Source: Phyllobacterium sp. T1293 (GTDB lineage Bacteria > Pseudomonadota > Alphaproteobacteria > Rhizobiales > Rhizobiaceae). From it: a DNA stretch of 64,000 nucleotides. Below, one piece after another: positions 1-8,732 of the stretch. A program made the position numbers and the translations under genes. The notes beneath the pieces are model-generated. The model worked only from the letters and a program-made list of their open reading frames with translations. It made no database searches and was not told the origin of the DNA. The first letter of the stretch is position 1. Every line of letters starts with the position of its first letter. The DNA lies in NCBI RefSeq assembly GCF_020731415.2, contig NZ_CP088273.1:1803001-1867000 (forward strand). The letters run 5' to 3'.

Positions 1-171
1 TACAACAAGGTCAACATCATCGATCTGCCCGGCCACCTCGGCCACCTTGCATTGCCGCGCGTTGAAACTGATGCCGCGTTCCTTCAATGCATCTGCCACC
101 GCATGGGCGACGACGGTTGATGTGGCGATACCGGTTCCACAGGCGAAAAGTACAGTCTTTTGTTTGGTCAT
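1..171 (-). CDS. PTS EIIB component, galactitol/fructose type (partial)
   Basis: This is the N-terminal 57 residues of a phosphotransferase EIIB domain; the gene runs off the window edge. The visible protein begins MTKQKTVLFACGTGIATS, a P-loop with a cysteine at residue 11, which in galactitol-type EIIB proteins takes the phosphoryl group from EIIA and passes it to the sugar at EIIC. It lies 24 bp downstream of the EIIA gene on the same strand, so the order is EIIC-EIIA-EIIB. The family is clear; the sugar is inferred from the similarity of EIIC to GatC. Confidence 0.85.
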   Translation of the reverse strand, partial: MTKQKTVLFACGTGIATSTVVAHAVADALKERGISFNARQCKVAEVAGQIDDVDLVV

Positions 172-195
172 TGGTCCCTCTTCATCCCGAATAGC

Positions 196-657
196 CTAAG
201 CCAGCAGCCGGGCTACATCCTCTGCCGTGTTGGATTGCATCAGGGCGGTGATCATCTCGGCGGACTGAATGGTCATCGCGATCTCCTGCAGCATTTCGAT
301 CTGCTGGTCCTTATCACTGAGCGCCATGAGAAAAACCACACTGACCTGCAGCTTTTCATCCGGATCTTCCATGTTGGAAAAAGCCACCGGCTTGCACAAT
401 GTTGCCATGGCAAGGCCGGGTTTCAGCACATGTTCGGGGTCCGTATGCGGAATGGCCACATTATTGTCCGAACCCAGCGGCAAGCCTGTCGGCAGCTCCG
501 CCTCGCGGGCAAGCACCGCCTCGGCAAAGCTTGGTTTCACATAGCCCAGACTGTGCAAACGGTCGGAAAGTATCCGGATAATCTCCCGATCATTTCCCGC
601 CTCGACCCCAAGGATAATTGCCCCCGGATCGAGATAGTTCATCAAGGCTTTCGCCAT
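196..657 (-). CDS. PTS EIIA component, fructose/mannitol/galactitol type
   Basis: A cytoplasmic 153-residue EIIA domain. The phospho-acceptor histidine is His71 in the motif NVAIPHTDPEHV, typical of the mannitol/fructose EIIA superfamily. It would accept phosphate from HPr and donate it to the EIIB encoded just downstream. A GGAG ribosome site lies 8 bases before the ATG. It sits between EIIC and EIIB as separate polypeptides, the arrangement of galactitol-type systems. In E. coli EIIA-Gat is separate too, so this gene split does not by itself fix the substrate. Confidence 0.9.
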   Translation of the reverse strand: MAKALMNYLDPGAIILGVEAGNDREIIRILSDRLHSLGYVKPSFAEAVLAREAELPTGLPLGSDNNVAIPHTDPEHVLKPGLAMATLCKPVAFSNMEDPDEKLQVSVVFLMALSDKDQQIEMLQEIAMTIQSAEMITALMQSNTAEDVARLLA

Positions 658-681
658 TCAATTCACTCCAGTATGCGTATT

Positions 682-2085
682 TCAGGCGGTCTTGTCTGCG
701 TTTTCATCGGCACCCGCCGCCCGTTCCCACGCGGCGGTATTTCGATGATAGGCCCAGAATGCACCGGCAATAATGATGGCAATAAGCCCGAGACCTGCCG
801 CGCCGAGGCTGCGGATTGCAGCAATCACCGCGTAGGAAACCCACAGGAACCCATCAACCACACTGGTAATCTGCACCGCATTGGCAGGCATCTTGAAGCC
901 GGATGACTGGGCAGCGCTGGTAAACAGCGGCGCCAGCGCATTGGCAACATAGAAGCCGACAGCCAGCGTGAACGTGCCGACAATGACCATGCGGAAGACA
1001 TTTCCCTTCAACAAGGGCGCTGTCATGGCAACGATGAAAGGAATAACCGCTAGATCGGCAAAAAGGATGACGCGATTACCGGGCAGGATGACCGACAGGA
1101 TGATCGCGATGGGCACGAGAATCAGCGACGACGAAATCGCGGCGGGATGGCCGATCAGAATTGCCGAATCGAGACCCACCAGCAGTTCGCGGTCGCCTGT
1201 CCGTTTCTTGACGAAAGCCTGTGCCGCATCGGAAACCGGCAGCAGCCCCTCCATCAAAATCTTGACCATGCGCGGCAGCAGCAACATCACCGCCGCCAGT
1301 GTCATGCCTGTTTGCAGGACCTTGCTCAGAACCACGCCGAAATCCCCGGCGTTATAATAGGCGATGACACCCAGCACGAGACCGATGATCAGCCCGAGAA
1401 TGACCGGCTCGCCAAACACGCCGAAACGCTTTTCGAACGTCTCGGTGTTGATTTCGATCTTGTTGATGCCGGGAATGCGGTCGATGATCCAGTTCAGCAC
1501 AATGGCAATCGGCAGGATTTGCGCCGACGCCAGATGCGGCACGGAAATGCCGGGGATGCCGTAGAATTGCTGCACCGCCTTGGCCGACCAATCGGCAAAG
1601 AGCAGGCAGAGCGCCACCATCAGCGCCGCAACGATGAGACCATAGACCAGACTGTCCGTGGCAGCGACGGCAAGCGAGCCGATGAAGGCAAAGTGCCAGA
1701 AATTCCACACATCAACATTAAGCGTACGCGTCAGGCGTGTCAGAAGCAGCACGATGTTGACAGCGATGCCAATCGGGATGACCCAGAGGCCGACAGATGA
1801 TCCAAAGGCAATGGCGGCAGCCGATGGCCAGCCCACATCAACAATATCGCGCTGAATGCCGGTATTGGTCACAATCGCCTTGGCCACATCGCCAATCGAA
1901 GTGAGCATCAGACCGAGCACAAGATTGATACCGATGAAAGCAACGCCGATGGTCACAGCGGCACGGAACGCGCGCCCCACCTTGGCTCCGAGCACCACAG
2001 CAATGATAAAGATGACAATCGGCAACAGGACCGTAGGCCCCATTGTATCGACGGCAGCCTTCAGGCCCGCCAGAAAACTATCCAT
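682..2085 (-). CDS. PTS EIIC component, galactitol-type permease
   Basis: A polytopic inner-membrane protein of 467 residues with about ten hydrophobic segments, resembling GatC-type EIIC permeases. It would form the sugar channel served by the EIIA and EIIB genes that follow. I chose the ATG at 2085 (MDSFLAGLKAAVD) because GGGAGG precedes it closely; the longer reading frame to 2127 adds 14 non-hydrophobic residues with no ribosome site. The substrate could be galactitol or another pentitol/hexitol. Complete sugar EII sets are uncommon in alphaproteobacteria, which usually keep only the regulatory PTS-Ntr branch. Confidence 0.85.
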   Translation of the reverse strand: MDSFLAGLKAAVDTMGPTVLLPIVIFIIAVVLGAKVGRAFRAAVTIGVAFIGINLVLGLMLTSIGDVAKAIVTNTGIQRDIVDVGWPSAAAIAFGSSVGLWVIPIGIAVNIVLLLTRLTRTLNVDVWNFWHFAFIGSLAVAATDSLVYGLIVAALMVALCLLFADWSAKAVQQFYGIPGISVPHLASAQILPIAIVLNWIIDRIPGINKIEINTETFEKRFGVFGEPVILGLIIGLVLGVIAYYNAGDFGVVLSKVLQTGMTLAAVMLLLPRMVKILMEGLLPVSDAAQAFVKKRTGDRELLVGLDSAILIGHPAAISSSLILVPIAIILSVILPGNRVILFADLAVIPFIVAMTAPLLKGNVFRMVIVGTFTLAVGFYVANALAPLFTSAAQSSGFKMPANAVQITSVVDGFLWVSYAVIAAIRSLGAAGLGLIAIIIAGAFWAYHRNTAAWERAAGADENADKTA

Positions 2086-2428
2086 TCCAACCTCCCAGCA
2101 GTCACGTTGGACCGCACATTCCCCCAACGCTTATGTCTGCGTCGCGCCAATGTTTGACAGGATATGCGGGAAAAACCAGCCGGTTTTCATATTATTTGAC
2201 GGGAATTCACACTTGTACGCAGCAATTTTGTGCAAATTACCGTTTCACAGACAAAGTGGTCCAACTTACGGGACTTCGCCAATCCGCGCATCATCTTCGG
2301 GATGTTGGTGACCACATCATTGATCGCTTTGTCCGTTGTCCCCGCTAAAATGCGTCCAAGGTGGTTCTCATCATCACAGGACTTTCGCTTGCCGGGCTTT
2401 AACCGGTTAAGGCGTTTTAGCGGTGTTG
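2086..2428. other. Intergenic region upstream of the PTS operon
   Basis: A stretch of 343 bp without a supported gene. It lies between the PTS operon and map, both on the minus strand, so it should contain the PTS promoter and the map 3' end. AT-rich tracts occur around 2180-2240. I saw no strong hairpin or recognisable operator. An open minus-strand frame crosses 2188-2428 but has no plausible start or family. Confidence 0.4.
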
Positions 2429-3187
2429 TCAGTGGGCCCCGACCGGCAATGTGACAACCAAAGGACCGTTACGGGTTGCAACCACCGTATGCTCATACTG
2501 GACAGTCAAGGCGCGCGGTTCACTGTACAATGTCCATGCATCGTCGCCACCTTCTGCAAATTCGGCACCCAATGACAGAAATGGTTCGACTGTGAATACC
2601 AATCCCTCGTTCATGAACCGGCGTTCGGAATGATCGGGCCACGTCGAAATTTCAGTCGGCTCTTCGTGCAGAGAACGGCCAACACCGTGGCTAGCCAAAT
2701 TACGCACGAGTGTATAGCCATTCTTGCGGGCAAATGTGCCAATTGCTTTGCCAATCCCTGCAATTGGCTTGTTTGCACCGACCTGCCGCAAGCCGGTCCA
2801 CATAGCACGACGGCCGTCACGGCAAAGGCGTTCTATAACGCGCGAAACAGGTGGCACAGCAAACGACGCTCCGGTATCGGCAAAAAAACCATTCTTCTCA
2901 GCGGATACGTCAATGTTCACAAGATCGCCAGCAGCGATGCGGCGCGAGCCTGGAATACCATGAGCAATTTCTTCGTTGACGCTGATACATGTTGCTCCCG
3001 GAAATCCATAGGTGAGTTCCGGCGCAGATCGCGCCCCGGCTGCTTCAAGAAGCTCCCGTCCAAGCCCATCAAGCTCGGCTGTGGTCATTCCCGGTTCCAG
3101 TGCTGCACCCATGGCCGCCAAGATATCGGCAACAATTCTTCCAATTTCCTGCAGCTTGATCAGATCGTCGTCATTGGAAATTGTCAT
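2429..3187 (-). CDS. map: Type I methionine aminopeptidase
   Basis: Removes the initiator methionine from new proteins. The 252-residue protein has the pita-bread fold signatures: metal ligands Asp93 (VNIDVS) and Asp104 (ADTGASF), the histidine in ASHGVGRSLHEEP, and glutamates in FTVEPFLS and VQYEHTVVAT. The start at 3187 (MTISNDDD) was chosen over the longer frame to 3250, whose extra 21 residues look non-coding. It is the last gene of the minus-strand housekeeping run. Many bacteria carry two map genes, so this need not be the essential copy. Confidence 0.92.
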   Translation of the reverse strand: MTISNDDDLIKLQEIGRIVADILAAMGAALEPGMTTAELDGLGRELLEAAGARSAPELTYGFPGATCISVNEEIAHGIPGSRRIAAGDLVNIDVSAEKNGFFADTGASFAVPPVSRVIERLCRDGRRAMWTGLRQVGANKPIAGIGKAIGTFARKNGYTLVRNLASHGVGRSLHEEPTEISTWPDHSERRFMNEGLVFTVEPFLSLGAEFAEGGDDAWTLYSEPRALTVQYEHTVVATRNGPLVVTLPVGAH

Positions 3188-3282
3188 TCTCGAACTCGCT
3201 CTCCATAGCCCCGTACAATGTACCTCAAATAAGTCACTGTACCGGGACAATCAACAATCCGAATTGTATCTCGCCTGCTGAT

Positions 3283-3792
3283 TCAACCGCCGCGCATGAA
3301 ACTTTCAAGCGGGAAAATTGCGCAGGTTTCAGTGCCGTGGGCGAGCAGCTTGCCATTTGCGTCACGCAGGAAGGCTTCCGATGTTGCCAGCGTGCGGCCT
3401 CGATGTACGAGCTTGCCCTCGCAGAACACCGGGCCGGTATCGGGCGAGACAGGGCGCACGAGGTTCACCTTGAATTCGACAGTCGTATAGGCCTCACCCA
3501 GTTTCAGCGTGGTCATGACACAGCAGGCAAGCGCCGAATCCATCAAGGTTGCAATCCAGCCGCCATGAATGCCGCCCATTGGATTGAGGTGTTCGCGCGC
3601 TGGAATGCCTTTGAAAACGACCCGGTTCAGCTCCACCTCATGCAAATTAAAGGTCAGCGTTTTCGCGATGGGCGGTGCAGGATATTCGCCTCGCAACATC
3701 GCTTGCAGGATGTCGAGGCCGCTGCGTTTGGCCAGATCGGCAAGGGGCAGCGTACCAATGCCGCCGGGAAATGCGATAGTCTCTGAACTCAT
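3283..3792 (-). CDS. PaaI-family hotdog thioesterase
   Basis: A 169-residue hotdog-fold protein of the PaaI/YbaW group that hydrolyses acyl-CoA thioesters. The segment HLNPMGGIHGGWIATLMDSALA carries the HGG signature and the acidic residue of the family on the central helix. Its start overlaps the recO stop by 4 bases (ATGA), so the two are translationally coupled. The natural acyl-CoA cannot be read from the sequence. Confidence 0.88.
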   Translation of the reverse strand: MSSETIAFPGGIGTLPLADLAKRSGLDILQAMLRGEYPAPPIAKTLTFNLHEVELNRVVFKGIPAREHLNPMGGIHGGWIATLMDSALACCVMTTLKLGEAYTTVEFKVNLVRPVSPDTGPVFCEGKLVHRGRTLATSEAFLRDANGKLLAHGTETCAIFPLESFMRGG

Positions 3793-4565
3793 GGAAGCAC
3801 GGACCTTTCCTCGGTGGTGGGACCCTGCCCTGCCGCCTTTGATATCGATCTTGAAACAGCTGTCAGAAACCCGTCACGCGACTCCGGCGCTTTAAGCGCC
3901 CTTGGCTCCCAGACATGCCGGGTAAAGAAGAAACTCGTCAGGCGAAACGCATCGACAAGTTCCGTCAGCGATGCGACCCGCACCTTTGAACTGACCATGA
4001 AAGGCGGCATCACCAGAAGCTTGTCGGCCCATGGTGCGCCCGCATCGCGCGATACGGCGCGGCCAGATTTGGGCGAGACATAGGCAAGGTTCTCGTCGCT
4101 TCCCGTCGAAGCACACCGTTTCAGATCAAGGCCAAAGCCCAACTCCTCCAGCATCATCACCTCAAAGCGCAGGAGAAGCTCCCCCGAGATCAGCGGGTCG
4201 TCACAATGCTCAAGGATAATGGCGAGTGTTTCAAAAAGGCCCTGATGCGGATCGCGCTCCGGCAAAAGTCTCAAATGGGCGGCGGCCAGTTGCAGCGCAT
4301 AAAGCCCGACGGGCTGCTCGATCAACCGCGCGGCGGAAAAGGATACGGGTTCGATCTGCATCATGCCGAGATGTTCGTCGATACGCGCACGCCAGATCAC
4401 ATCCACCCGGTTTCCCGCCTGCAGCAGCGGTTGCATACGGCGCGAGCGTCCGCCGCGCACCAACCCCATATGGCGGCCATGCTCACGCGTCATCAGTTCG
4501 AGGATCGCACTGGTTTCCCCGTGCCGCCTCGTCCCGAGTATGATTCCCTCATCTCGCCATTCCAT
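3789..4565 (-). CDS. recO: DNA repair protein RecO
   Basis: RecO helps load RecA onto SSB-coated single-stranded DNA in the RecFOR pathway. The 258-residue protein starts MEWRDEGIILGTRRHGE, the conserved N-terminal OB-fold opening, followed by a helical domain with CAS and the family's short cysteine region. It lies 15 bp downstream of era, as in most Rhizobiales, and overlaps the thioesterase gene at its 3' end. Confidence 0.93.
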   Translation of the reverse strand: MEWRDEGIILGTRRHGETSAILELMTREHGRHMGLVRGGRSRRMQPLLQAGNRVDVIWRARIDEHLGMMQIEPVSFSAARLIEQPVGLYALQLAAAHLRLLPERDPHQGLFETLAIILEHCDDPLISGELLLRFEVMMLEELGFGLDLKRCASTGSDENLAYVSPKSGRAVSRDAGAPWADKLLVMPPFMVSSKVRVASLTELVDAFRLTSFFFTRHVWEPRALKAPESRDGFLTAVSRSISKAAGQGPTTEERSVLP

Positions 4566-4580
4566 CAGGCGAGACTCGCG

Positions 4581-5519
4581 CTATCCGTGCGGGAATTCAA
4601 GGCCCATTTCGCGGTAACGTTCCGGGTCATTGCCCCAATTGTCACGAACCTTGACGAACAGAAACAGGTGAACCTTCTGTTCGAGGATTTCCATCAGTTC
4701 CTTGCGGGCCGCCTGACCGATGGACTTGATCGCCTGACCTTCGTGGCCGAGCACGATCTTCTTCTGGCTGTCACGCTCGACATAGATCACCTGCTGGATG
4801 CGGACAGAGCCATCAGGCTTTTCCTCCCAGCTTTCCGTCTCAATGGTCGATGAATAGGGCAGTTCGTTATGCAGACGCAGAAAAAGCTTCTCGCGGGTGA
4901 TTTCCGCTGCAAGCATGCGCATTGGCATGTCGGAAATCTGGTCTTCGGGGTAATACCATGGACCTTCCGGCAGATTATCGGCCAGATATTTCAGCAAATC
5001 TTTGCAGCCATAGCCTTTGAGCGCCGAAATCATGAATGTCTTGTCGAAGTTGATCTTCTCATTGGCCTTTTGAGCCAGTTCCAGAAGTTTTGGCGCTTCG
5101 ATACGGTCGACCTTGTTGAGAACGAGGATGACCTTACGCTTCTTCTCGTGCAGGCTGGCAAGAATGGCTTCCGCCTCTTCGTCAATGCCCTGTTCGACAT
5201 CGATCAGCACCAGAACAATATCCGCATCCTTGGCACCGCCCCAGGCGCTTGTCACCATGGCCCGGTCGAGACGGCGTTTTGGTTTGAAGATACCGGGCGT
5301 GTCGACCAGCACCATCTGGGTGCGGTCGTGAATGACAATGCCGCGCACCAGCGCCCGCGTTGTCTGCACCTTGTGGGTGACGATCGAAACCTTGCTGCCG
5401 ACCAGCTGATTGACCAGCGTCGACTTGCCGGCATTGGGTGCGCCAATCAAAGCAATAAAGCCCGAACGTGTCGGGCCTTCTGGCTGTGCCGCCTCCGGTG
5501 TTGCATCCTGATCGGTCAT
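4581..5519 (-). CDS. era: GTPase Era
   Basis: Essential GTPase that binds the 3' end of 16S rRNA during assembly of the small ribosomal subunit. The 312-residue protein has G1 GAPNAGKST, G3 DTPG, G4 NKVD and a C-terminal KH domain with VLGHEGQAIKSIGQAARKEL. The start overlaps the rnc stop by 4 bases. The rnc-era-recO order is a conserved bacterial operon. Confidence 0.96.
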   Translation of the reverse strand: MTDQDATPEAAQPEGPTRSGFIALIGAPNAGKSTLVNQLVGSKVSIVTHKVQTTRALVRGIVIHDRTQMVLVDTPGIFKPKRRLDRAMVTSAWGGAKDADIVLVLIDVEQGIDEEAEAILASLHEKKRKVILVLNKVDRIEAPKLLELAQKANEKINFDKTFMISALKGYGCKDLLKYLADNLPEGPWYYPEDQISDMPMRMLAAEITREKLFLRLHNELPYSSTIETESWEEKPDGSVRIQQVIYVERDSQKKIVLGHEGQAIKSIGQAARKELMEILEQKVHLFLFVKVRDNWGNDPERYREMGLEFPHG

Positions 5520-6229
5520 TTCTGTTCCTCTTCCTGCGTCTTCTGACGGACGCCTTCCCGGTAAAGCAAGGCAACGGCAGCTTCCTGCTCGGCAATACGC
5601 TTGGAGCGTCCCATGCCGGTGGCAGGCGCAAAGCCCTTCACCTCTACCTTTACCGTAAATTGTGGGTCATGGTCAGGCCCGGTGCGCTCGACCACGCTGT
5701 ATAAAGGCTGGGCGCCATCCTGCTGATGCGCCCATTCCTGTAGTTCTGTCTTGGGATCACGCTGCGCCGAATTGATCTCGCGCGAGCGGGCATCCCAGTA
5801 ACGCTGGATGAAAGGTTGCGCCGCTTCCAGCCCGCCGTCCAGATAAATCGTTGCAATCAGCGATTCCACCACATCGGCACGCAGGCTTTTCAGCCTTTTG
5901 TCAGCCAGCCCCTTCACATCGGAACCGGTGCGGATGAACTCGTGCAGGCCGATTTCATCGGCGACGGCAGCACAGGTATCGGCATTGACGAGCGAGTTCA
6001 AACGAAGCGAAAGCTCGCCTTCGCTGGCCGTCGGATAGGCGCGAAACAGCATTTCCGCAATAACCAGCCCAAGGACGCGGTCGCCCAGGAATTCGAGCCG
6101 TTCATAATCCGATCCAACCGACTGGCGGGCGCTGGCATGGGTCAGCGCGCGCTCAAGGCGGCTAAGATCGCGAAATGTGTGGCTCGTCTGCTCCTCCAGC
6201 CTGCGAACGGCGTCTGCGGACAGGTTCAT
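5516..6229 (-). CDS. rnc: Ribonuclease III
   Basis: Cleaves double-stranded RNA, including the rRNA precursor. The 237-residue product has the catalytic signature ERLEFLGDRVLGLVIAE and, from about residue 155, a double-stranded RNA-binding domain (DPKTELQEWAHQQ). I start it at 6229 (MNLSADAVRR), 7 bases after the lepB stop. The frame stays open to 6268, but that start would overlap lepB and add 13 unlikely residues. Confidence 0.95.
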   Translation of the reverse strand: MNLSADAVRRLEEQTSHTFRDLSRLERALTHASARQSVGSDYERLEFLGDRVLGLVIAEMLFRAYPTASEGELSLRLNSLVNADTCAAVADEIGLHEFIRTGSDVKGLADKRLKSLRADVVESLIATIYLDGGLEAAQPFIQRYWDARSREINSAQRDPKTELQEWAHQQDGAQPLYSVVERTGPDHDPQFTVKVEVKGFAPATGMGRSKRIAEQEAAVALLYREGVRQKTQEEEQK

Positions 6230-6236
6230 AGGCAGC

Positions 6237-7019
6237 TCATTGGCTCTTCGGGGTGAAGGAGGTTCCATTCACGCTGCGCAGCAAGCGGTCGAAGCGCATT
6301 TCCGTCGGCCAGCGCCAGATTTCCAGCGGGCTTGCCTTGTCGGCAATGGAGAAGAAAATGATGTTGGCACGGCCGATGAAATTCTCCAGCGGCACGGTTC
6401 CCAGCTCAAAACGGCTATCGGCGGAATTGTCCCGGTTGTCGCCCATCATGAAAAACTGACCTGCCGGAACAGTGAACTCCCGGGTATTGTCGCCAAGACC
6501 GTTCGGGATCAGATCAAGCGTATCATAGGTGACGCCGTTTGGCAGTGTTTCGCGATAAACATCAATCGGAAAAGGCTTTTCAGTCACATCAGGATTGTTG
6601 ATCTGACCAACTTTGACACGCGGTACCGCAACGCCATTGATGTAAACAACGCCCTCACGCACCTGCACCTTATCGCCGGGCAAGCCGATCACGCGCTTGA
6701 TGTAGTCAATGGACGTATCAGCAGGCGTGCGGAAAACGGCGACATCACCGCGCAACGGTTCGCTGCCCCAGATGCGGCCTGAAAACAGGTTGGGCGACAG
6801 CGGAATTGAATATTTCGAGAAGCCATAGGAGAATTTCGAGACGAAGAGATAATCGCCCTCAAGCAAAGTCGGGCGCATCGAGCCGGACGGAATGTTGAAC
6901 GGCTGGATCAGCACAGTCCGGATAACCAGAGCGAGCAGCAGAGCCTGCACGATAACGCTGATCGTCTCGCCGAGACCACCAGATTTTTTCACAACAGATT
7001 TGTCGCTCACGCTCGTCAT
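6237..7019 (-). CDS. lepB: Signal peptidase I
   Basis: Inner-membrane serine peptidase that removes signal peptides from exported proteins. One membrane segment (about residues 18-36) is followed by the catalytic Ser47 in NIPSGSMRPTL and the general-base Lys108 in DYIKRVIGLPGD; box E is MGDNRDNSADSR. Length (260) and position before rnc are normal for Rhizobiales. Confidence 0.96.
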   Translation of the reverse strand: MTSVSDKSVVKKSGGLGETISVIVQALLLALVIRTVLIQPFNIPSGSMRPTLLEGDYLFVSKFSYGFSKYSIPLSPNLFSGRIWGSEPLRGDVAVFRTPADTSIDYIKRVIGLPGDKVQVREGVVYINGVAVPRVKVGQINNPDVTEKPFPIDVYRETLPNGVTYDTLDLIPNGLGDNTREFTVPAGQFFMMGDNRDNSADSRFELGTVPLENFIGRANIIFFSIADKASPLEIWRWPTEMRFDRLLRSVNGTSFTPKSQ

Positions 7020-7108
7020 ATCTCCAAATTTGTAACGTGCCCCCTCTTAACGGCTGAATCCGCAAGGGGCAATGCCGCTTGGTCAAGCTCAATGACCTTT
7101 GAATACGG

Positions 7109-7513
7109 CTATTCCACGATTTTCAACGCTTCAATAATCACGAATGCTTGTGCAAGTGGAAAATCATCGGTGATGGTCACATGGATATGGGCGGTGTGAC
7201 CGGCAGGCAGAATCGCCGCAAGGCGCTTGGCCGCACCATTGGTCAGGCGCATGGTCGGCGCACCGCTTGGCAGGTTCACAACACCCATATCGCGCCAGAA
7301 AACACCGTGGGAAAGCCCTGTACCAAGCGCCTTGGCGCAGGCTTCCTTGGCGGCAAAGCGCTTGGCATAGGATGCCGCGCGCTGTTTGCGCCGCTCGGAT
7401 TTGGCTTGCTCGACCGATGTATAAACCCGGTTGATGAAACGCTCGCCATGCCGTTCCAATGTCTTTTCAATGCGCCGTATATCGATCAGGTCACTGCCGA
7501 TCCCGATGATCAT
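7109..7513 (-). CDS. acpS: Holo-acyl-carrier-protein synthase
   Basis: Transfers 4'-phosphopantetheine from CoA to apo-ACP, activating fatty-acid synthesis. The 134-residue protein begins [12 protein letters not shown] with the metal-binding aspartate and has the second signature [15 protein letters not shown]. Its start overlaps the stop of the upstream DUF2062 gene by 4 bases. No pdxJ gene sits beside it, unlike in many other proteobacteria. Confidence 0.95.
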   Translation of the reverse strand: MIIGIGSDLIDIRRIEKTLERHGERFINRVYTSVEQAKSERRKQRAASYAKRFAAKEACAKALGTGLSHGVFWRDMGVVNLPSGAPTMRLTNGAAKRLAAILPAGHTAHIHVTITDDFPLAQAFVIIEALKIVE

Positions 7514-8070
7514 GACGGTTCAGCGACCTTTTCCAGACGAAACCCGGCCTTGCGGCGATTCTGAAAGCTCGCAACGATCCAGCGGGTCGGGAAATAGACA
7601 ATGAGGGCGGCAATCAATCCCAAGGGAACTGCGCCAATCAGCATGGGTTTGACAATTGGTCCCCACAACTCAACGAAATCCAGATGCCGCAGCATATGGC
7701 CAAGATGATGCGGGAAAGGTTCGTCGCTCGGACCGCCACTCAGGATAAAGCGCCCGACTTCCAGCGTCGCGCCCCAGATGACAGGCAGAAAGAGCGGATT
7801 ACCGAGCGTCGTGCCGAGAATAGCGGCGGCTATATTGCCGCCGATGATCCACGCAATGGCCAGCGCCACAGCAATATGCACGCCAAGAATGGGAATGAAC
7901 GAGGAAAAAATACCCGCTGCAAGACCTGCCGCAATGGCATGGGGCGTCGCCCGCAGCCGCAGCACGCGCTTGCCAAAATAGCGCAAGGAGCGGCCAACGG
8001 AGCGGCGTGGCCACAGCGCAATACGCATCCGTTCACGGAAGCCCGGTTTGATACGCCGTTTGAAAAGCAT
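7510..8070 (-). CDS. DUF2062 inner-membrane protein
   Basis: A 186-residue protein with a basic N-terminus ([24 protein letters not shown]) and two or three hydrophobic helices, matching the DUF2062 family. The motif [23 protein letters not shown] is typical of that family. The molecular function is unknown. It is translationally coupled to acpS, so a link to the envelope or lipid supply is plausible but unproven. Confidence 0.85.
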   Translation of the reverse strand: MLFKRRIKPGFRERMRIALWPRRSVGRSLRYFGKRVLRLRATPHAIAAGLAAGIFSSFIPILGVHIAVALAIAWIIGGNIAAAILGTTLGNPLFLPVIWGATLEVGRFILSGGPSDEPFPHHLGHMLRHLDFVELWGPIVKPMLIGAVPLGLIAALIVYFPTRWIVASFQNRRKAGFRLEKVAEPS

Positions 8071-8144
8071 TGGTATTCAGGTTCCTCGACACCGGAGCCA
8101 GCGCGTGTGCAACTGACTCAGGGTACTCACGTCTTCTTGGTTAA

Positions 8145-8723
8145 TCAAATATTACGACTACCGGGCTTAACGGGCGGAATTGCGGCAAGCTCGGGTGGTA
8201 ATTGATCCGCAGGATAGGCCGGTACTTCATATTCCGCCAGTGCGATCAGCGGCACGCCGACATTTGTTTTTCCGGCAGAGCGGTCGATGATGCAGGCAGC
8301 GGCCAGAACATCGGCCCCCAGCTCCTGCAAGGTGGTGACAGTCTCGCGGATCGACAAGCCCGTCGAGACAATATCTTCAACAATAACAACGCGGGCACCC
8401 TTGGCAATCTCGAAGCGGCGCAGCCGGAACACACCATTCTCCCGTTCGACCCAGATGGCGGGAACGCCGAGGTGGCGTGATGTCTCGTAAGCCGGAATAA
8501 TGCCGCCAATAGCCGGCCCGACCACATAATCGATATGGCCAAGACCAGCATCCCTGATCTTGTCGGCAAGAGCCCGGCAGACACGCTCGGTCTTGTCGGC
8601 ATGCATGAACACGCGGGCCTTTTGCAGGAATGTCGGGCTGCGCAAGCCCGATGTCAGGATAAAGTGCCCTTCGAGCACTGCCCCTGCTTCGCGAAATACC
8701 TGAAGAACTTCATCCGTGTTCAT
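8145..8723 (-). CDS. pyrE: Orotate phosphoribosyltransferase
   Basis: Joins orotate to PRPP to make OMP in pyrimidine synthesis. The 192-residue protein has the PRPP-binding loop [17 protein letters not shown] and the family's flexible loop region around residues 90-110. It begins 9 bp after the rsh stop, so the two are probably co-transcribed. Confidence 0.94.
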   Translation of the reverse strand: MNTDEVLQVFREAGAVLEGHFILTSGLRSPTFLQKARVFMHADKTERVCRALADKIRDAGLGHIDYVVGPAIGGIIPAYETSRHLGVPAIWVERENGVFRLRRFEIAKGARVVIVEDIVSTGLSIRETVTTLQELGADVLAAACIIDRSAGKTNVGVPLIALAEYEVPAYPADQLPPELAAIPPVKPGSRNI

Positions 8724-8732
8724 ATGTACCCT

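Noticed and set aside
2188..2428. Open minus-strand frame between map and the PTS operon
   Set aside because: It has no convincing start codon and no family; it begins within the map 3' end in another frame.
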